A DNA stretch of 8,666 nucleotides. It comes from an uncultured Ruminobacter sp. (GTDB taxonomy: Bacteria; Pseudomonadota; Gammaproteobacteria; Enterobacterales; Succinivibrionaceae). The stretch spans positions 1 to 8,666 of the forward strand of contig CAAFXL010000389.1 of NCBI GenBank assembly GCA_900767005.1, written 5' to 3'. The notes under the pieces were generated by a model, which was given only the letters and a program-made list of their open reading frames with translations, did no database searches and was not told where the DNA came from. This document shows positions 6,781-8,666 of the stretch, piece by piece. The translations under genes and the position numbers were made by a program. Each line of letters opens with the position of its first letter. The stretch's first letter is position 1.

Positions 6781-8241
6781 TTAAATACGGTAATTTGGAG
6801 CTTCCTTGGTAATAGTAACATCATGTACATGAGATTCCTTAATACCCGCACCAGTAATTCTTACAAATTGAGCCTTAGTACGCATATCTTCAATAGTTGC
6901 ACTACCAGTTAGACCCATTGCAGATCTTAAACCACCCATCTGCTGATGAATAATCTGCTTTAAGAAGCCCTTATAAGCAACACGAGCTTCAATTCCTTCT
7001 GGAACTAACTTATCAGCCGCGTTATCAGACTGGAAGTAACGGTCTGCTGAACCCTTACTCATAGCACCTAATGAACCCATACCTCTATAAGACTTATATG
7101 ATCTACCCTGGAATAATTCAACTTCACCTGGAGCTTCTTCAGTACCAGCAAACATTGAACCAACCATTACTAAGTGAGCACCTGCTGCAATAGCCTTAGC
7201 GATATCACCAGAATAACGAATACCACCATCAGCGATAACCTTGATATCAGAACCTGCTAAAGCATCAACAGCATCAGAAATAGCACTAATCTGAGGAACA
7301 CCACAACCTGTTACAATACGAGTTGTACAAATTGAACCAGGACCGATACCAACTTTAACAGTATTGGCACCAGCTTCAGCTACGGCAATTGCACCTTCTG
7401 CAGTTGCAACGTTACCAGCAACGATCTGAATATTTGGATAAGCTTCTCTAGTTGCTTTAATTCTATCTAGAACGCCCTGTGAATGACCGTGTGATGAATC
7501 GATTAATAATACATCAGCACCAGCTTCAATTAGAGCCTTTACTCTTTCTTCATTACCTGCACCAGCACCAACTGCGGCACCACAACGAAGACGACCTAAT
7601 GCATCCTTACATGCATTTGGCTTTCTTTCAGCTTTTTGGAAATCTTTAACTGTGATCATTCCTCTTAAGTGGAACTTAGGATCAATTACAAGAACCTTTT
7701 CAATACGGTTCTTTTGCATTAAAGCTTGAACTTCTTCACGTGAAGCATTTTCTTGAACGGTAACTAATCTATCCTTTGGAGTCATTACTTCATAAACTTT
7801 CTTTGAAAGATCAGTCACGAATCTTACGTCACGACCAGTAATGATACCCATTAAGTCACCTTCAGCATCAACTACTGGGTAACCAGCGAAACCATGCTTA
7901 TGAGTTAGTACTAAGATATCAGCGATAGTTTGATCTGGATTTACAGTAACTGGATCAACTACTACACCACTTTCAAACTTCTTAACTTGTCTAACCATTT
8001 CAGCTTGAGCATCAATAGACATGTTCTTATGAATAAAACCAATACCACCTTCTTGAGCTAACGCAATAGCTAAACGAGCTTCAGTAACGGTATCCATTGC
8101 TGCTGAAACCATAGGAATATTTAAGGTAATACTTGAAGTTAATTGAGTTCTTAAATCTGCAGTATTTGGAAGAACGGTTGAATGGGCTGGAACTAATAGG
8201 ACATCATCAAATGTCAATGCTTCTTTTACGATTCTTAACAT
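6781..8241 (-). CDS. guaB: Inosine-5'-monophosphate dehydrogenase
   Basis: The product is 486 residues. It oxidises IMP to XMP with NAD+, the committed step to GMP, in the cytoplasm. The start is the ATG at 8241 (MLRIVKEALTFDDVLLVP), the family's standard N-terminus. The frame is open a further 35 codons upstream, but that stretch does not resemble IMPDH and contains the promoter. A (beta/alpha)8 barrel is interrupted by two CBS domains (roughly 92-150 and 153-210), which in this family bind adenine or guanine nucleotides and modulate activity. Catalytic Cys305 lies in GPGSICTTR, the NAD-site segment is DSSHGHS (248-254), the phosphate-binding segments are DGG and GSM (338-363), and the flap has Arg401-Tyr402. 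The C-terminus is SPNYRL-like (APNYRI). A weak ribosome binding site, GTGAGA (complement of 8251-8256), lies nine bases upstream. guaA follows, and an SppA-like gene is divergent. Confidence 0.98.
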   Translation of the reverse strand: MLRIVKEALTFDDVLLVPAHSTVLPNTADLRTQLTSSITLNIPMVSAAMDTVTEARLAIALAQEGGIGFIHKNMSIDAQAEMVRQVKKFESGVVVDPVTVNPDQTIADILVLTHKHGFAGYPVVDAEGDLMGIITGRDVRFVTDLSKKVYEVMTPKDRLVTVQENASREEVQALMQKNRIEKVLVIDPKFHLRGMITVKDFQKAERKPNACKDALGRLRCGAAVGAGAGNEERVKALIEAGADVLLIDSSHGHSQGVLDRIKATREAYPNIQIVAGNVATAEGAIAVAEAGANTVKVGIGPGSICTTRIVTGCGVPQISAISDAVDALAGSDIKVIADGGIRYSGDIAKAIAAGAHLVMVGSMFAGTEEAPGEVELFQGRSYKSYRGMGSLGAMSKGSADRYFQSDNAADKLVPEGIEARVAYKGFLKQIIHQQMGGLRSAMGLTGSATIEDMRTKAQFVRITGAGIKESHVHDVTITKEAPNYRI

Positions 8242-8290
8242 GGCAAAACATCTCACTATAAAATAAAATTCTGTGGTATTTTGCGTGTGC

Positions 8291-8319
8291 ATTATAAGTA
8301 TTTTTAGTAATTTTGTAAA
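8291..8319 (-). promoter_or_regulatory. Strong sigma70 promoter of guaB
   Basis: On the minus strand TTTACA (complement of 8314-8319, 5 of 6 to consensus) is followed after exactly 17 bases by a perfect TATAAT (complement of 8291-8296). Transcription should start near 8284 and give a leader of about 43 bases. The sequence just after the -10, GCACACG, is GC-richer than its surroundings, as is often seen in stringently controlled promoters. That regulatory reading is inference. Confidence 0.82.
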
Positions 8320-8378
8320 GTTTATTTTATATAAATCACAATTCACATATTAAAATATTTCATTTTTAAATTTGTTAC

Positions 8379-8401
8379 ATAAACGATCTTTAGACGTTTA
8401 T
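8379..8401. repeat. Perfect inverted repeat in the guaB/sppA divergent region
   Basis: ATAAACG (8379-8385) and CGTTTAT (8395-8401) are exact reverse complements, seven bases each, separated by nine bases (centre 8390). The spacer contains TCT and AGA, which add partial symmetry shifted by one base. It sits just left of a perfect TATAAT (8405-8410, +) and about 106 bases upstream of the predicted guaB start site. It could be an operator for a dimeric regulator. It does not match the PurR consensus. Confidence 0.45.
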
Positions 8402-8415
8402 ATTTATAATTCTAT

Positions 8416-8443
8416 TTGCCTAATATTTTCAATACCTTAAAAT
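8416..8443 (+). promoter_or_regulatory. Possible promoter of the sppA-like gene
   Basis: TTGCCT (8416-8421, 4 of 6) and TAAAAT (8438-8443, 5 of 6) are 16 bases apart, which would start transcription near 8450. An alternative is the perfect -10 TATAAT at 8405-8410, which has no recognisable -35 at normal spacing but overlaps the region of the inverted repeat at 8379-8401. The choice between them is open. Confidence 0.35.
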
Positions 8444-8486
8444 ATCAGTGTAATTTCAACCATTATCAAAAAGAGTAGGTTAAAAA

Positions 8487-8666
8487 ATGCATAGTGGATT
8501 TATTAAATTCTTTCTAAATATCGGTGCTTGTATCACCTTTATTAGAAATTTTATCTGTAATACGATTTTTATATTTTTAGTATTTTTAATTATTCTTGGA
8601 CTTTTACTTACCAAAGTAACTTCTAGTGATTCTGATAAATCAATGGAAGCAAAAGAATTATTAGTA
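8487..8666 (+). CDS. sppA: N-terminus of a probable signal peptide peptidase SppA (protease IV), cut by window end
   Basis: Sixty codons are present, open to the edge of the window. The ATG at 8487 has an AGG ribosome binding site (8477-8479) seven bases upstream. The peptide begins MHSGFIKFF, has a basic patch (Arg20) and one long hydrophobic segment (about residues 25-42, IFIFLVFLIILGLLL), then a polar stretch SSDSDKSMEAKELLV. This layout resembles the N-terminal anchor of E. coli SppA, in which a short cytoplasmic segment and a FIFLV-containing transmembrane helix precede GGDSKE and a hydrophobic strand. SppA is an inner-membrane serine protease that degrades cleaved signal peptides in the periplasm. 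The catalytic Lys and Ser lie beyond the window, so the name rests on the N-terminus alone. The main alternative is another single-pass membrane protein. Confidence 0.68.
   Translation, partial: MHSGFIKFFLNIGACITFIRNFICNTIFIFLVFLIILGLLLTKVTSSDSDKSMEAKELLV

Noticed and set aside
8281..8290. PurR box at the guaB promoter
   Set aside because: Only an ACGCAAA-like half-site is present just after the -10; the matching second half of the palindrome is missing.
8324..8340. CRP site upstream of the guaB -35 (TGTGA on the minus strand)
   Set aside because: The second half reads TAAAA rather than TCACA, so the match is only to a half-site in AT-rich DNA.
8242..8346. 35-residue N-terminal extension of GuaB
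   Set aside because: It is unlike IMPDH, spans the strong guaB promoter, and the family's standard start MLRIVKEALTFDD begins at 8241.

Overview
The window is an AT-rich stretch of a gammaproteobacterial chromosome. The IMP dehydrogenase, GMP synthase and AnmK proteins all read like enterobacterial-type versions (486, 526 and 371 residues, close to the E. coli lengths, with the same active-site numbering in GuaB). At the right edge is the start of a gene whose N-terminus resembles SppA. The low GC and the two secreted amylase-family lipoproteins suggest a host- or gut-associated lineage, such as low-GC Aeromonadales (Succinivibrionaceae) or Pasteurellales. The sequence alone does not settle which; this is inference.

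Layout, left to right. Positions 1-146 are non-coding and hold the anmK promoter. anmK (159-1274, +) encodes a kinase of peptidoglycan recycling. A perfect 15-bp hairpin with T-runs on both strands (1296-1329) separates it from the convergent gene to its right. Two paralogous genes on the minus strand (1352-3061 and 3256-4971) encode about 570-residue GH13 (alpha-amylase superfamily) lipoproteins. They keep the catalytic triad at identical residue numbers and share ten cysteines besides the lipidated one. Next come guaA (5136-6716, -) and guaB (6781-8241, -), the two enzymes that convert IMP to GMP. A strong guaB promoter lies in the 245-bp gap before the divergent, truncated sppA-like gene (8487 to the window edge, +).

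Organisation. All the minus-strand genes are transcribed right to left, in the order guaB, guaA, GH13 copy 2, GH13 copy 1. A terminator-like hairpin follows each of them, including one between guaB and guaA whose T-rich tail ends four bases before the guaA ribosome binding site. guaBA form one pathway unit. The GH13 pair appears to be an accessory carbohydrate-degradation pair placed among housekeeping genes, with no transporter or regulator beside it in this window.

No tRNA, rRNA, CRISPR array, insertion sequence or phage gene was seen. I do not see a new multi-gene system. The most unusual content is the GH13 lipoprotein pair, with its changed conserved motifs and cysteine pattern, and the hairpin between guaB and guaA.
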